Assembly: GCF_013141695.1 (NCBI RefSeq)
Contig: NZ_WHNY01000008.1
Coordinates: 1 to 64,000 of the forward strand
Direction: 5' to 3'
From: Paenibacillus plantarum
Lineage (GTDB): Bacteria; Bacillota; Bacilli; Paenibacillales; NBRC-103111
DNA: 64,000 bases
Both the position numbers and the translations under genes were made by a program. This document shows positions 1 through 9,288 of the stretch, piece by piece. The notes under the pieces were generated by a model. The model was not told the DNA's origin. It did not search any database and saw nothing but the letters and a program-made list of their open reading frames with translations. Within the stretch, counting starts at the first letter, position 1, and every line of letters starts with the position of its first letter.

Positions 1-9
1 AACTGCTGA

Positions 10-85
10 AAATAACTACATGTTATCCAGTTAAATGATTATTTCAGCGATATTAGTTGAAAATAGCTGTACTTTTTCCATCTAA
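10..85. repeat. Half of a family-1 four-unit island (two 25-bp units)
   Basis: Two 25-bp units in the same orientation lie at 10-34 and 61-85, exactly 51 bp apart start to start. Each reads AAATA(A/G)CT…TCCA(G/T)(T/C)TAA. This equals the forward half of the complete family-1 islands elsewhere in the window; the other half, if present, lies left of the window edge. A minisatellite starts at about 91. Confidence 0.8.
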
Positions 86-90
86 TGTTG

Positions 91-245
91 GGTTACGTGT
101 AATGTTGGGGGGAGTAAAGGGCCTGTTGGTTACATGCAATACTGGGGAGTGAGGGAGAGAGTGCTTAGTTACTTGCAATGTGTGGAGAGTGTGGGAGTTG
201 CTGGGTTACGTGTAATATTGGGGAGTGAGAGAGAGAGTTTGGGTG
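91..245. repeat. Purine-rich minisatellite, about 4 units of 37-39 bp
   Basis: Degenerate tandem units begin with GGTTACGTGTAATGTTGGGG or a variant at 91, 128, 167 and 204 (periods 37, 39 and 37). They are followed by G/A-rich stretches (gagtgagggagagag). No convincing reading frame runs through the array. It directly adjoins the family-1 half-island on its left. The sequence from 245 to about 336 is unremarkable. Confidence 0.75.
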
Positions 246-336
246 GAGAGTAAATGAGAGTGGAATGGAGTAAAAGAAAGTGAAGGGAGCATCGGTAGCA
301 GGCATAAACAAATGTCCATCGGAATTGGGAATTATG

Positions 337-451
337 AGCAAGCTAATTTGTTCTGACGGGAATCACCAGTTAGCGCATCTAAGTTGTTCTGTCGCGATTC
401 AACGGTTAATAGTTAATGCAGCTAATCTCTTCTTACTGGAACGCACAATTA
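337..451. repeat. Three degenerate 23-bp direct repeats
   Basis: Units lie at 342-364, 378-400 and 421-443 and share the pattern (G/T)CTAAttTgTTCT…C(G)GgAa(T)C. They sit in the same orientation with start distances 36 and 43. The first two match at 17 or more of 23 positions by eye; the third is weaker. No gene is seen between 1 and 464. Confidence 0.5.
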
Positions 452-464
452 CTTAACTAACCAC

Positions 465-623
465 TCACTTTTGCGGCTCCACAGTCACTTTCTCCTTCTC
501 CGCCTCACCTGAGCACTCAAAACATACTAACGATTTATCCGCCTGCATGACCCCATCCAGAAATCCCATTTTACAATAAATGGGCTTCTCACATGTGCAA
601 CAATGTCCAATGAGCTCTTCCAT
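465..623 (-). CDS. Small Cys-knuckle protein, function unknown
   Basis: This is a 52-residue protein starting MEELIGHCCTCEKPIYC. It carries two cysteine pairs, CCTC near residue 9 and CFEC near residue 36, which looks like a small zinc-ribbon fold. The start is chosen because AAAGGAGGAGG lies 8 bases before this ATG; a longer reading to 707 has no ribosome site and would read through that Shine-Dalgarno sequence. The C-terminus is charged. It is probably monocistronic: the gene upstream on the same strand ends at 785 and a hairpin terminator (707-753) separates them. I do not recognise the family. Zinc binding is inferred only from the cysteine spacing. Confidence 0.6.
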   Translation of the reverse strand: MEELIGHCCTCEKPIYCKMGFLDGVMQADKSLVCFECSGEAEKEKVTVEPQK

Positions 624-706
624 ATCGGCTCCTCCTCCTTTGAACGTCTCTTCTCTTCTCTTTCCACACCAACTAACCGCTTCCCTCCATCGCACCCGAC
701 TCGGCA

Positions 707-753
707 CAAAAAAGGTTGCCTTCGCTCGATGTTATCGAATGTGGCAACCTTTT
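707..753. terminator. Rho-independent terminator
   Basis: An inverted repeat AAAAGGTTGCC…GGCAACCTTTT has an A-run on the left that becomes a T-run on the minus strand. It terminates the minus-strand gene ending at 785. The loop holds a further small dyad (TCGATGTTATCGA). Confidence 0.8.
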
Positions 754-784
754 GCTATCTCTATTCGCCAATCATGACTACGAA

Positions 785-1633
785 TTACGTTGACGAAGGC
801 GTTGCTGACGGTGATGACGGAGCTGGTCTGCGCTCCCCGCCGTGGCCTGGCTTACCTTTGAACGAACCACCGTCTCCACGTAGCTGTGGTACTGGGCGCT
901 CGCCGCCACCTTTGCGTTCAACGAAGTTTTTCAGTTCATCTGTCAGGCTGTCTTTGAGCTTAGCGATCAACTGATCCTCCGTGAGGCCTTTCGCAGCTGC
1001 GATCTCGGCTAGGGACTTCCCTGCTTTTCGCTCAGTCGCCAGTTCTTCTTCGGTTATACCGAGAATCGGAGCGATTTTGTTCGGAGCAACCCCAACGCCA
1101 CCAGGCATTGGCATGTTAGGCATGTTGCCGCTGCGAGGCATCGGCTTTTTATCAAAATTCATCGCATGGGGTTTCGCTTCTACCATTTTTTTCAAACGAT
1201 CGGCAAGCCCTTCTTTGAGCTTATCCGCCTGTTCTTGCTTGATTTTGCCCTCGCTAAGTGCTGTATCGATTTTCTTCGTTTCTGCCTCTGTCAATTTAGC
1301 AAGTAACGCGTCTTCACTGAGGTTGGCTTTCTCCTGCGCGATTTGAACGAGGGTTTTGCCCGCATCAATTTCTGCTTTAAGAGCCGCTTTATCGATGCCA
1401 AGGATGGAAGAGAAATCGATTACGCCTCCAATACCGCCGCCTTTACCAAAATCAAAACCGCCCCTTGGTCCTTGTTGCCTCTCAAAGCTATGTTTATCCT
1501 GAAACTTCTTAGGTGTTGGTGTCGTGTTGGTGTCGTTAGCAAACGCTTGATTATGCTGAAGTACGAAGCCGCCACTGATCAATAATCCAGCTGCGAGTGT
1601 GCCGATAAGCCACGTTTTATGAATGCGCTTCAT
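785..1633 (-). CDS. Secreted protein with two internal helical repeats
   Basis: This is a 282-residue exported protein. The N-terminus is a signal peptide: MKRIHKTW, a hydrophobic stretch to about residue 25, then an AFA-ND cleavage site. Two homologous modules follow, at about residues 75-150 and 188-240. Both begin ILGI(D/T)…L…E…AGK(T/S)L…IA, continue with L(S/T)EDxL(I/L)AKL, and carry basic amphipathic helices. The first contains EGKIKQEQADKLKEGL, a pattern resembling the DUF2680/YckD type of small secreted Bacillus proteins. The tail after residue 240 is Gly/Pro/Arg-rich and disordered. The ribosome site AAGGTGG lies 9 bases before ATG. No catalytic motif is visible. It is a stand-alone gene with its own terminator. 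The role is unknown; a cell-envelope location is inferred from the signal peptide. Confidence 0.75.
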   Translation of the reverse strand: MKRIHKTWLIGTLAAGLLISGGFVLQHNQAFANDTNTTPTPKKFQDKHSFERQQGPRGGFDFGKGGGIGGVIDFSSILGIDKAALKAEIDAGKTLVQIAQEKANLSEDALLAKLTEAETKKIDTALSEGKIKQEQADKLKEGLADRLKKMVEAKPHAMNFDKKPMPRSGNMPNMPMPGGVGVAPNKIAPILGITEEELATERKAGKSLAEIAAAKGLTEDQLIAKLKDSLTDELKNFVERKGGGERPVPQLRGDGGSFKGKPGHGGERRPAPSSPSATPSST

Positions 1634-1733
1634 CCGTGTATGCCACCTTTTTCACAATTTGGTCAATTCTTCTTTCAGTATAAACCTTAATTGTGAAAAA
1701 TCCTTGAATTTTTCTAAAAAAAGTGAGCCGATC

Positions 1734-2942
1734 TTACGCTTTTTCTCGCGTCATGAAAACGAAACAGAGTACGCCACCCAGCTCCATAACAGCGATGATT
1801 ATGCCTAAAGGCACAGCTGTCTGGCTGCCGCCAAGACCGACTAGCGGTGCTACTAAACCGCCGATGACGAAGGTCATAAGGCCCAACAAGGCTGCGGCGC
1901 TGCCGGCTGTTTTGCCTTGATTTTGCAGCGCCAAGGAGGACGTCGATACCGAAACCGGACCAATACAGGCCACGATAAGGAAGAACGCTGGCAATATCAC
2001 AATCAGCCCAGCTCCGCTAAGCGTTGCCACGAGCAGCAGCAGTCCTCCTAGAACAGCTATCACTAAGCCTCCGGCTAGCAAACGGTGATTGCTGACTTTG
2101 CCCGCAAGTCGCCCCGTAATTTGCCCGGCGAGGATGACGCCAGCCCCATTCACGGCAAAGATCACACTGAACATTTGGGGAGAAACATCAAATATATCCT
2201 GCAAAACAAACGGCGATCCCGAAATATACGCGAACATGCCCGCGAAGATGAGCCCCTGCGTTAACGCATAGCCCATGAACAAACGGTCTGTGAGCAGACC
2301 ACGGAATATGCGCAGGGTATTCGTAAGCCCGCCTTTCGAGCGGCGTTCCGGCGGGTGGGTTTCTTTTAGCCCAAGCACAACAATGATGAGCATCACGACA
2401 CCGATCAAACTGAGCACGAGAAACACACCGCGCCATGAGGTGAATTGCAGCAGTTGGCCGCCGATAATCGGTGCAAGGATGGGAGCCGAACCATTCACCA
2501 GCATCAGCAGTGCAAAAAATTTCGTCAACGCCACGCCCTCATACATATCACGAACGATCGCTCGGGAAATGACGATCCCAGCAGCTCCCGCCATCCCCTG
2601 CACGAAGCGCAGGATCAGGAACGCCCAGATCGATGGCGCAACCATGCACAATGCGGAGGCGACGCCATAGATCAAAAGGCCGACCAACAGAGGCATACGT
2701 CTTCCGCGCACATCACTCACCGATCCAGCGATGAGCTGGCCTAGCGAGAGACCGAGCATGCAGGCAGTTAAGCTCATTTGTGCGAGCGAAGTTGTTGTAT
2801 GGAGATCACCTGCAATGACAGGCAGCGCCGGCAGGTACATATCGAGAGAAAGCGGCCCGAAGGAGGCGAGTAAACCGAGTACCAGCACCATCCATAAGCG
2901 GCTGCCGCTCGTTGTTTCTTTGGTTTGTGAAGCGATAGACAT
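1734..2942 (-). CDS. Bcr/CflA-type MFS multidrug efflux transporter
   Basis: This 402-residue membrane protein has the 12-helix pattern of drug:H+ antiporter family 1. The Bcr/CflA signature is clear at the N-terminus (FGPLSLDMYLPALPVIAGDL). A typical MFS loop follows helix 2 (GSVSDVRGRRMPLLVG), and an antiporter motif-C-like segment follows helix 4 (QGMAGAAGIVISRAIVRDMY). Known members export bicyclomycin, chloramphenicol or other small molecules by proton exchange; the substrate here cannot be read from sequence. The gene stands alone between two minus-strand neighbours, with a weak AGGAAAG ribosome site well upstream of ATG. No adjacent regulator is visible. Confidence 0.88.
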   Translation of the reverse strand: MSIASQTKETTSGSRLWMVLVLGLLASFGPLSLDMYLPALPVIAGDLHTTTSLAQMSLTACMLGLSLGQLIAGSVSDVRGRRMPLLVGLLIYGVASALCMVAPSIWAFLILRFVQGMAGAAGIVISRAIVRDMYEGVALTKFFALLMLVNGSAPILAPIIGGQLLQFTSWRGVFLVLSLIGVVMLIIVVLGLKETHPPERRSKGGLTNTLRIFRGLLTDRLFMGYALTQGLIFAGMFAYISGSPFVLQDIFDVSPQMFSVIFAVNGAGVILAGQITGRLAGKVSNHRLLAGGLVIAVLGGLLLLVATLSGAGLIVILPAFFLIVACIGPVSVSTSSLALQNQGKTAGSAAALLGLMTFVIGGLVAPLVGLGGSQTAVPLGIIIAVMELGGVLCFVFMTREKA

Positions 2943-3056
2943 AAGTGATCACATACTTTCCTAATGATCCATTTAACCTACCATTGGGATATGGATTTGT
3001 CTAGTTGGTTCGTCCTGAAGGAAAAACCTGCTTCTTAAGAGCCCTGAGGAGACGCG

Positions 3057-3239
3057 GAAGGGAACCTAGGTGCGCTATTTTTGATTAAAACAGCGCATTC
3101 GCTGTGGAAGGGAACGTAGGGGCGCTATTTGTGCCATTTTTGCTTAAATCGCCCTTTTTCTTAGAAATAGCGCACTCTCGTTCCCTATCCGCCCCAAAAA
3201 CGGGCAATTTCGCGAAAATAGCGTCCTCTCGTTCCCTTC
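3057..3239. repeat. Family-3 four-unit island
   Basis: Two direct 25-bp units (3057-3081 and 3107-3131) share GAAGGGAAC(C/G)TAGG(T/G)GCGCTATTT. Two inverted copies (3164-3188 and 3215-3239) follow as (G/A)AAATAGCG…TCTCGTTCCCT. Start distances are 50 and 51 bp, and the centre gap is 32 bp. The layout matches the family-1 and family-2 islands though the sequence is unrelated. It lies in the 2943-3358 intergenic region between two minus-strand genes. Confidence 0.88.
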
Positions 3240-3298
3240 GAGGTTGGGGTTGCGGTTCGGGTTCGGGTTGAAACTCCCCCATCCGAAACAAATAACAA

Positions 3299-3323
3299 CC
3301 CCTCTGGTCTATGACCAGAAGGG
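3299..3323 (-). terminator. Terminator of the large secreted-protein gene
   Basis: Minus-strand hairpin CCCTTCTGGTC-at-GACCAGAGGGG is followed by TTGTTATTT. It lies 36 bases past the stop of the gene at 3359. Confidence 0.75.
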
Positions 3324-3358
3324 CTGTCCTTCAAGCTCTGTGCCTTTCTGTCCTCCGG

Positions 3359-6300
3359 TTATTTCGTAACCGTGACACTCACCACGTCACTTGTTGTTAC
3401 GCCAGCTGCATTGAACAGCTCGACGCGATACTTATACACGCCGATTGCGCGACCAGCGATGGCTGTAACAGCGCTTTGTGCACTTGGCGTAGCGGCTTGC
3501 AAACTTTTCTCATCAATGAGCACGTCATTTTCGTAGAGGCGATACCCTGTTGCGTTGGTGCCCCACCACATGTTCATGGTCACATTGTAGTTGCCATCGC
3601 CATCCCAATTATTCTGCGATAAGACAGGCTTACCTGGGGATGCCTCTGTGATCGTTACAACGATGGGCTGACTAGCTGTCGTACCGAATAAATTAATAAG
3701 TTCACTGGTATACGTGTACGTGCCGTTTGGTTTACCGGATATATCCAATTTGACGACTTGAGCCGCTGGGGAGGCATCGGAAAGTGTTTTCGTGCTAATA
3801 AGAACACCGTTCTCGTATAGTTTGAAAATGGAACCATTATTCCCCCACCACATGTTCATCGTGATCGTGTAGTTGCCATCTTTTAAACCAGCATAACCGT
3901 TGTTGGAGGATAATACAGGCTGGCCAGGAGCGCCGATCGATAATGGTTTAACCACGTTAAGTGTCTGCGAAGCAGTCGTCGTGTTCCCTGCAGCATCCGT
4001 TACAAGATACGCCACCGTGTGTGCACCTACGGCTAAACTGCCTGCGGCAATCGTTTGACCACTTGTAATTGCTTGACCATCCAAGGTCAGGGATTGCGCT
4101 ACAACTCCCGAAATGGCATCATTGGCGACCAAATTGAATGTCACCGAAGTTCCATAAGCCACATCCTTGACGGCATGCCCCGACTCCGTAAGGGTCGCGG
4201 TTGGCGCTGTTTTATCCAGCTTCACTTGCAAGGACTTTGCCGCTTCAACATTGCCCTGCGCATCCGTAGAGGAATAGCTCACTGTTGTTGAGCCCTCAGA
4301 ACTAATCGAGATTGGCGCTGTGTATGCCGTAGAAGTTCCGCCATTGATGCCATATAGCGTAGTCACCGCTCCTGCTTGATCATCTACAGCAGTTAATGTT
4401 ACGGTAACGTCATCCTTGAACCAACCCGCTGCATTCGGTACACCGGATAAGGTTGCTGTCGTTAACGGTGCTGCGGTATCAGCAGCCACGCTGAAATCGC
4501 TCAAGCCCCGTGGCTTCAATTGGAATACACTTTTGAAAATCGCGCCAACACCTTGAATCGTCACCTTTTGCCCCGCTGAGTAAGGGAAGGTGCTTAAAGA
4601 TAAACCTGTTCGTGTATCGACACGAATGTGGTTGCTTACGCCATCTTTGACAGCGTCGAATTCAAAAGAACCCGTCGGCGTTGCCGTGATGATGTTGCTG
4701 ATTGTGACGTCATTCAGTGTGAGCAATTGCCCTTGGTTGTCCGCTGTCACAGCGGATACTGGGGTGGATGCTGGGAGCGCAGCGACGCCTGTTTTGGCAA
4801 TCTCTACAGGATCAGTAAGTTCAAACTCCGTATTGAATAGCGCTGTTGAAGCTGTTACTTTTACCGTATCCTCTTGGTGGAAGCCGCTCAAGCTTTGGAA
4901 TACATACATGCCGCCTGTTGCATCTTGCAAGTAGAAGGCTTGCCCGCCAAAAGCACCCGGCTCTGTCGTAACGACACCTTCAACAGTCACCAACGTACCT
5001 GCGGCTTTCGCACGTGCTTCCGAAATGGCGATCTTGGCAGGAATCGGATTTTCCTCTTCCGGCAAGTTTTCTGCAGGTACGTTACCAAGCGTGACGGCTT
5101 CTGTTTTCAGATTCGTACCATTCAGGCGCAATCTGAGATTCGCCGGCGCGGTCGTTCCCGGAACAACGCGTACATTCAGGTCCTTCGTGGCGTGTCCGTT
5201 GATATCTGCCGTTACGCTAAAAGCGGAGCTATACGCATAAGCTGTTGGCCACGTGCCATCTGCATTTTGTACCTTGGCGATTTGTGATCCACCGGTAACT
5301 AAATAGATGCCAAGGCTGAAGCCCGAGACCGTTGTCGATGGCGGCAAGTTATCCACAACGACCCTGATTGGGAAGTCTACTGCATTCGGCAATACCGCTT
5401 GTTTCACGAAGCTGTACGTCGTATTCGCCGTAGCTGCAGGTCCGCCATACGAGCCGGCTTTGAACGTGCTGCGGTCGTACCATTTATAGCCAGCGTTTGG
5501 TGCTGCCCAAGGCTCTGGTTGTGGTTCCGTCGATGCTGCCGGAGCTTCAAAAGGCAGCAAAGCCGTCGGCTGATCCAGCTGCAAGCCGCTTACTTCAGCG
5601 AAGCTGGTATAGCTTTCTTTCGTCGAAAGCCAGTTCACCATGTTGACGAGTAGTTTGCCGTCGTCCACTTCTTTAAACCCATCATACGTCGTCTTCTTCG
5701 CGCCCGTATCCTCGCGCACATATTTCGGCGTTGCATCCTCGACCGGTGAGGAATCCCCGATGAAAGCTGCCTTACCTGCGCCTGCTTTTGCAACAGCCAC
5801 ATACGGCCCTTCTGCCACTCCGCCGCCATTGTACACACCTTGATCAACCGCATTCGCCCAAGCCTCATTCGTCTGTGGCAAGTACACAATGCCCTTCGCC
5901 TTCGTCGGGTCAATAATGGCTAGCGTAGATCCTGCGTGCATCGCCACACTGGAGACACCTGTCGTTATCCCAAAAGCTTGCGCAGGCGCTACGATGTTAT
6001 TCGCATTAATATCGCCGAGGGCGTTATAGCGGAAACGCAGACCGAACTGTGTCGCTAGCCAGTCCGAGCTTGCTACATCTTGCATCGCAGAAGACGCTGA
6101 CTCTTCCGCGCTCATGCCTGCTGCTGGATTCGTCCAGGCTCCACGGCGATAGCCGTTGAATACCTCGGAGCCATCCCAGCGGTTTTTGTTACGGTCGGCG
6201 TTGTAATGATCGCCGATGAAAAATATACTGCCGCCTGCCGCCACATATTGGGCTAGGGCGTTTTGCTCACTTGTTTTGTACGGAACATTGGACTCCGCTA

Positions 6301-6649
6301 CCACGAACACATCATAACCGCTCAAATCGGCCAACGTAATTGGTGTCGTTTTGCGCAGTTCTTTTACATAATAACCATTGTTCGCTAACGCATTGCCGAA
6401 ATCCGAAAAAGCCCCATCAATGACCCAATCCGCTGCTCCAGCTGTCTGCTCATGCGTATTGTCAAAAAGTACTTTCTTCCCTGCATTCCCGTTGACGACT
6501 TTGGCTTCAATGAACGGCGCTGGATCTGTTGGTCCCTCCGCCATTACTGCCTGCCAGCTGCTTGTCGCCAGCACTTGGAACGGTATTGCTACTGTCAACG
6601 CCAACGTTGTCTTCCATAACCTCGTCTTCCATCCTTTGAGCCTACTCAT
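3359..6649 (-). CDS. Large secreted multidomain protein (GATase-like, OB-fold and chitinase-A-N-like Ig domains)
   Basis: This 1096-residue exported protein has an N-terminal signal peptide ([20 protein letters not shown], cleavage near residue 37). Residues about 50-350 form a class-I-glutamine-amidotransferase-like or ThuA-like fold ([43 protein letters not shown]). A DHYN/GD motif and a later AFIGDSSP are possible active-site elements. Residues about 540-720 hold an OB-fold-like domain of the kind attached to secreted nucleases ([26 protein letters not shown]). Bacterial Ig-like and OmpL47-like modules follow ([19 protein letters not shown]). Two C-terminal repeats of about 85 residues ([21 protein letters not shown]) resemble the N-terminal Ig domain of chitinase A. 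The ribosome site AAGGAGG precedes ATG. No catalytic assignment is safe; a surface polymer-binding or degrading role is inferred. Confidence 0.75.
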   Translation of the reverse strand: MSRLKGWKTRLWKTTLALTVAIPFQVLATSSWQAVMAEGPTDPAPFIEAKVVNGNAGKKVLFDNTHEQTAGAADWVIDGAFSDFGNALANNGYYVKELRKTTPITLADLSGYDVFVVAESNVPYKTSEQNALAQYVAAGGSIFFIGDHYNADRNKNRWDGSEVFNGYRRGAWTNPAAGMSAEESASSAMQDVASSDWLATQFGLRFRYNALGDINANNIVAPAQAFGITTGVSSVAMHAGSTLAIIDPTKAKGIVYLPQTNEAWANAVDQGVYNGGGVAEGPYVAVAKAGAGKAAFIGDSSPVEDATPKYVREDTGAKKTTYDGFKEVDDGKLLVNMVNWLSTKESYTSFAEVSGLQLDQPTALLPFEAPAASTEPQPEPWAAPNAGYKWYDRSTFKAGSYGGPAATANTTYSFVKQAVLPNAVDFPIRVVVDNLPPSTTVSGFSLGIYLVTGGSQIAKVQNADGTWPTAYAYSSAFSVTADINGHATKDLNVRVVPGTTAPANLRLRLNGTNLKTEAVTLGNVPAENLPEEENPIPAKIAISEARAKAAGTLVTVEGVVTTEPGAFGGQAFYLQDATGGMYVFQSLSGFHQEDTVKVTASTALFNTEFELTDPVEIAKTGVAALPASTPVSAVTADNQGQLLTLNDVTISNIITATPTGSFEFDAVKDGVSNHIRVDTRTGLSLSTFPYSAGQKVTIQGVGAIFKSVFQLKPRGLSDFSVAADTAAPLTTATLSGVPNAAGWFKDDVTVTLTAVDDQAGAVTTLYGINGGTSTAYTAPISISSEGSTTVSYSSTDAQGNVEAAKSLQVKLDKTAPTATLTESGHAVKDVAYGTSVTFNLVANDAISGVVAQSLTLDGQAITSGQTIAAGSLAVGAHTVAYLVTDAAGNTTTASQTLNVVKPLSIGAPGQPVLSSNNGYAGLKDGNYTITMNMWWGNNGSIFKLYENGVLISTKTLSDASPAAQVVKLDISGKPNGTYTYTSELINLFGTTASQPIVVTITEASPGKPVLSQNNWDGDGNYNVTMNMWWGTNATGYRLYENDVLIDEKSLQAATPSAQSAVTAIAGRAIGVYKYRVELFNAAGVTTSDVVSVTVTK

Positions 6650-6894
6650 TACAATTCCTCCTTAGCTTATTGGCTGAGTCAAAATCTTTTCTACATAAGC
6701 GCTTGCATATCGGACAGACAAGCTATCTAAGAACCACCTTATTTTACCATAGGATAATTGCGAAATTTGCTATTTTATTGTAAAGACATGGAAATTTGTG
6801 CAGAAAACCAAAGAACTAGATGGATTTCCAAAAGAAACTCTAATTACTGCCCACTTGTGCCACCTACTATCGCGCGTCGCCTGCCTCCGCTATT

Positions 6895-7165
6895 CTCATC
6901 TCCGCTCATCCACCTACCCACCCTCACCTTCTATTTGCATCTCTACTTAACCCACTTGCCTCCAACTAATCTCATCCACACTTCTCCCCACTTGCCTCCC
7001 TCTAATCTCATCCATACTTCTCTCACTTGCCTCCTCTAATCTCATCCACACTTCTCTCCACTTGCCTCCCTCTAATCTCATCCACACTTCCCTCCACCTA
7101 CCACCAACTAATCTCATCCAAACTTCCCTCCACCTGCCTCCCCCTTACCTCCCTCCTCCCTCATC
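6895..7165. repeat. Minisatellite, 6-7 units of 35-36 bp
   Basis: Tandem units start with CACTTGCCTCC or a variant at 6953, 6989, 7024, 7059, 7095 and 7131 (periods 36, 35, 35, 36 and 36) and continue with TCTAATCTCATCCACACTTC. A degraded part precedes them from about 6895. The + strand is almost purely pyrimidine, so the other strand is G/A-rich like the array at 91-245. Open frames through it encode low-complexity Pro/Ser/Thr peptides and are not regarded as genes. A family-1 island follows at 7186. Confidence 0.85.
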
Positions 7166-7185
7166 TCCACCTCCCCCGACTATAG

Positions 7186-7371
7186 TTAGATGGAAATTCT
7201 CCAGTTATTTCAAGCAATTTTCCTCATTAATTGGATTTATATGGAAAATGTACAGCTAATTCAACCCCATTCAGTTAAAATAGCGATAATAGCCAAATTT
7301 AGCTGCATGTTTTCCAGTTAGTTCATCAAACACCTCGAAAATCACGAATTTAGATGTAGGTTTTCCAGTTA
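7186..7371. repeat. Family-1 four-unit island (B)
   Basis: Two units in one orientation lie at 7186-7210 and 7237-7261 (TTA…TGGAAA…TTATTT or TAATT). Two inverted units lie at 7296-7320 and 7347-7371 (AATTTAG(C/A)TG…TTTTCCAGTTA). Start distances are 51 and 51 bp and the centre gap is 34 bp. It directly precedes a gene fragment that has lost its 5' part, so the island marks the truncation point. A degenerate single unit may lie near 6819. Confidence 0.88.
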
Positions 7372-7381
7372 TTCTGTTCGA

Positions 7382-7981
7382 GGAGGAAGGATTGGCCAAC
7401 CCACCACCTATGGTTTTACAACGGATACGGTACACTTCACGGCGCGCTATGTGCGGATCAACCTCGTGAATGCTGTGTTGTTCAACAATCCGAGCAACTG
7501 GTACACGCCGACGTTATACGAGGTTCGTCTCTTCGGGCCTTCGACGGCCGATGCCACTGGCTATAGTAAGTTTGCGTCGTACAATTTCCCTACGTACTTC
7601 ATACGTCACTCTAATTACACGCTTCTCGTAGATCCTAACGTTTCACCTGCTCTGGATTCACAGTTCCGCGTGGTACCTGGTTTGGCTAACGCGTCTAGCG
7701 TTTCACTCGAATCCATCAATTTCCCAGGCTATTTTATCCGGAAAAATGCGAGTAATCAGATCGTCCTTGCACAATTTGATGGAACGACGGCTTTTAACCA
7801 GGATGCTACTTTCAACCTTGTGGCCGGTTGGGCCGACAGCAGCAAAGTTTCCTTCCAATCCTATAGCGCTCCTACCTATTACATCCGCCATTATAATTAC
7901 GTACTGAGAGTTGAGGTCATCAACGCTTCTAGCACGGCAACAGTCAAAAGTGATGCAACGTTTACGCGTACGAATTACTGA
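7382..7981 (+). pseudogene. 5'-truncated gene: discoidin-like remnant plus AbfB (CBM42) domain
   Basis: The open frame encodes the end of an F5/8-type-C (discoidin) domain (TVHFTARYVRINLVNA, YTPTLYEVRLFG). A complete arabinofuranosidase-B type beta-trefoil of about 140 residues follows, with three repeats: FPTYFIRHSNYTL, FPGYFIRKNASN and APTYYIRHYNYVL. Such modules bind arabinofuranose side chains of plant arabinoxylan and normally sit at the C-terminus of secreted glycosidases. No catalytic domain, signal peptide, ATG or ribosome site is present. A GTG at 7451 is only an internal valine of the RYVRINL motif. Homology begins about 10 bases after the family-1 island ends at 7371. I read this as the C-terminal remnant of a larger xylan-active enzyme gene. 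Confidence 0.8.
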
Positions 7982-8011
7982 GCATCTGTCTGATTGCGGT
8001 AAAAAGAAAAA

Positions 8012-8040
8012 CAAGGCAGCCGGTTCATCCGGTTGCCTTG
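8012..8040 (-). terminator. Terminator of the Old Yellow Enzyme gene
   Basis: CAAGGCAACCGG-atgaa-CCGGCTGCCTTG on the minus strand is followed by TTTTTC. It may also act for the pseudogene on the plus strand. Confidence 0.8.
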
Positions 8041-8081
8041 CTTCGTTGTAGCCAGATAGCGAGTTTCACATGTCTGACGGT

Positions 8082-9215
8082 TTAATATAAACGCTTTAGA
8101 GCATCAGCGGTGAATGGCAGCAATTCGTCGAGTCGACCGCCCCGCACTTTGTCAGCCCACGCAGGGTCAACCAACAGCGCGCGCCCAATCGCAACGAGAT
8201 CGAACTCATTCTGCTCTAGGCGAACAAGCAGCTCATTGATGTCAGCTGTGCCTGAGCTTTTCCCACTGAAGGAGCCCAAGAATTCATCATCTAAACCAAC
8301 TGATCCTACTGTAATCGTAGGTTTGCCCGTTAACTGCTTCACCCAACCTGCAAAATTGAGGTTAGATCCTTCGAACTCGGGCTCCCAGAATCTGCGAGTC
8401 GAGCAATGGAATATATCCACGCCTGCTTCTACAAGCGGTGCAAGCAATTGACCGAGCAATTCAGGTGTAGCAGCAAGTTTGGCTGTATATTCTGCCGATT
8501 TCCACTGTGACAGCCTAATAATAATCGGGAAATCTGGCCCTACTGCGCGGCGGCAAGCTTCAATGATTTCAACGGCAAATTGCGTACGAGCCAACATACT
8601 GCCACCGTACTTATCCGTACGTTGATTCGTTTTCTCCCATAGGAACTGGTCAATCAAGTAACCGTGGGCGCCATGAAGCTCGATGCCGTCGAATCCAATT
8701 CGTTTCGCATCCGCTGCCGCTTGCGCGAAGGCTTGCACGACTTGATCGATTTCTGCCTGCGTCATCGGTTCATTCAGTTGTTCGCCTGTTAACGTGCGGC
8801 CTGACGGTCCAATCGATGGCGCTTCCGGGTGCGGAAGTGACCCATTCGCGCGAGTCATTCCGACATGCCAGAGCTGAGGCACGATACGTCCTCCTGCTTC
8901 GTGCACAGCAGTGACAACACGTTTCCAACCTGCGAGCGCCTCTTCTCCATGGAAGTTAGGGATATTGGGATTGTCGGTCGCCGCTGGATGATTGATTAGT
9001 GTTCCTTCGGTAATAATAAGACCAACGCCATTCTCCGCGCGGCGGCGGTAATAATCCACCACGTCCTGCCCAGGGACACCTCCTGGCGAGAAGGCTCGCG
9101 TCATCGGAGCCATCACGACTCGATTCGCAAGTTTAAGATTGCCTAGTGTAAAAGGTTGGAACAACGCCTCCACAGAATGGGATTGCGTCGTTTGATTGGT
9201 ATTGGTAGTAGACAT
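8082..9215 (-). CDS. Old Yellow Enzyme family NAD(P)H:flavin oxidoreductase
   Basis: This 377-residue FMN-dependent ene-reductase has a TIM-barrel pattern. It starts FQPFTLGNLKLANRVVMAPMTR. The flavin and substrate-site segments are recognisable: PQLWHVGM, then FDGIELHGAHGYLIDQFLWE with the His/His pair region, and NQRTDKYGGS. The C-terminal phosphate-binding part is TVGSVG and FDLVAIGRALLVDPAW. Known members reduce alpha,beta-unsaturated carbonyls, nitro-esters or quinone-like electrophiles using NAD(P)H. ATG is preceded by GGAGGA at 6 bases. The gene is divergent from an ArsR-type regulator across 154 bp holding a clear dyad, so that regulator probably controls it. The physiological electrophile is unknown. 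Confidence 0.9.
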   Translation of the reverse strand: MSTTNTNQTTQSHSVEALFQPFTLGNLKLANRVVMAPMTRAFSPGGVPGQDVVDYYRRRAENGVGLIITEGTLINHPAATDNPNIPNFHGEEALAGWKRVVTAVHEAGGRIVPQLWHVGMTRANGSLPHPEAPSIGPSGRTLTGEQLNEPMTQAEIDQVVQAFAQAAADAKRIGFDGIELHGAHGYLIDQFLWEKTNQRTDKYGGSMLARTQFAVEIIEACRRAVGPDFPIIIRLSQWKSAEYTAKLAATPELLGQLLAPLVEAGVDIFHCSTRRFWEPEFEGSNLNFAGWVKQLTGKPTITVGSVGLDDEFLGSFSGKSSGTADINELLVRLEQNEFDLVAIGRALLVDPAWADKVRGGRLDELLPFTADALKRLY

Positions 9216-9288
9216 GGTCGTTCCTCCGTTTCATTTGGGGGTAGGGCTTGTTTATGCTATGCGTTCCCCGCACTTATCTTTTCTTTAA

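Noticed and set aside
6758..7259. Open frames of 93 and 65 codons through the pyrimidine-rich array, and similar frames at 47015-47221 and 47231-47416
   Set aside because: They are low-complexity translations of tandem repeats, without ribosome sites or homology, and the frame shifts between units.
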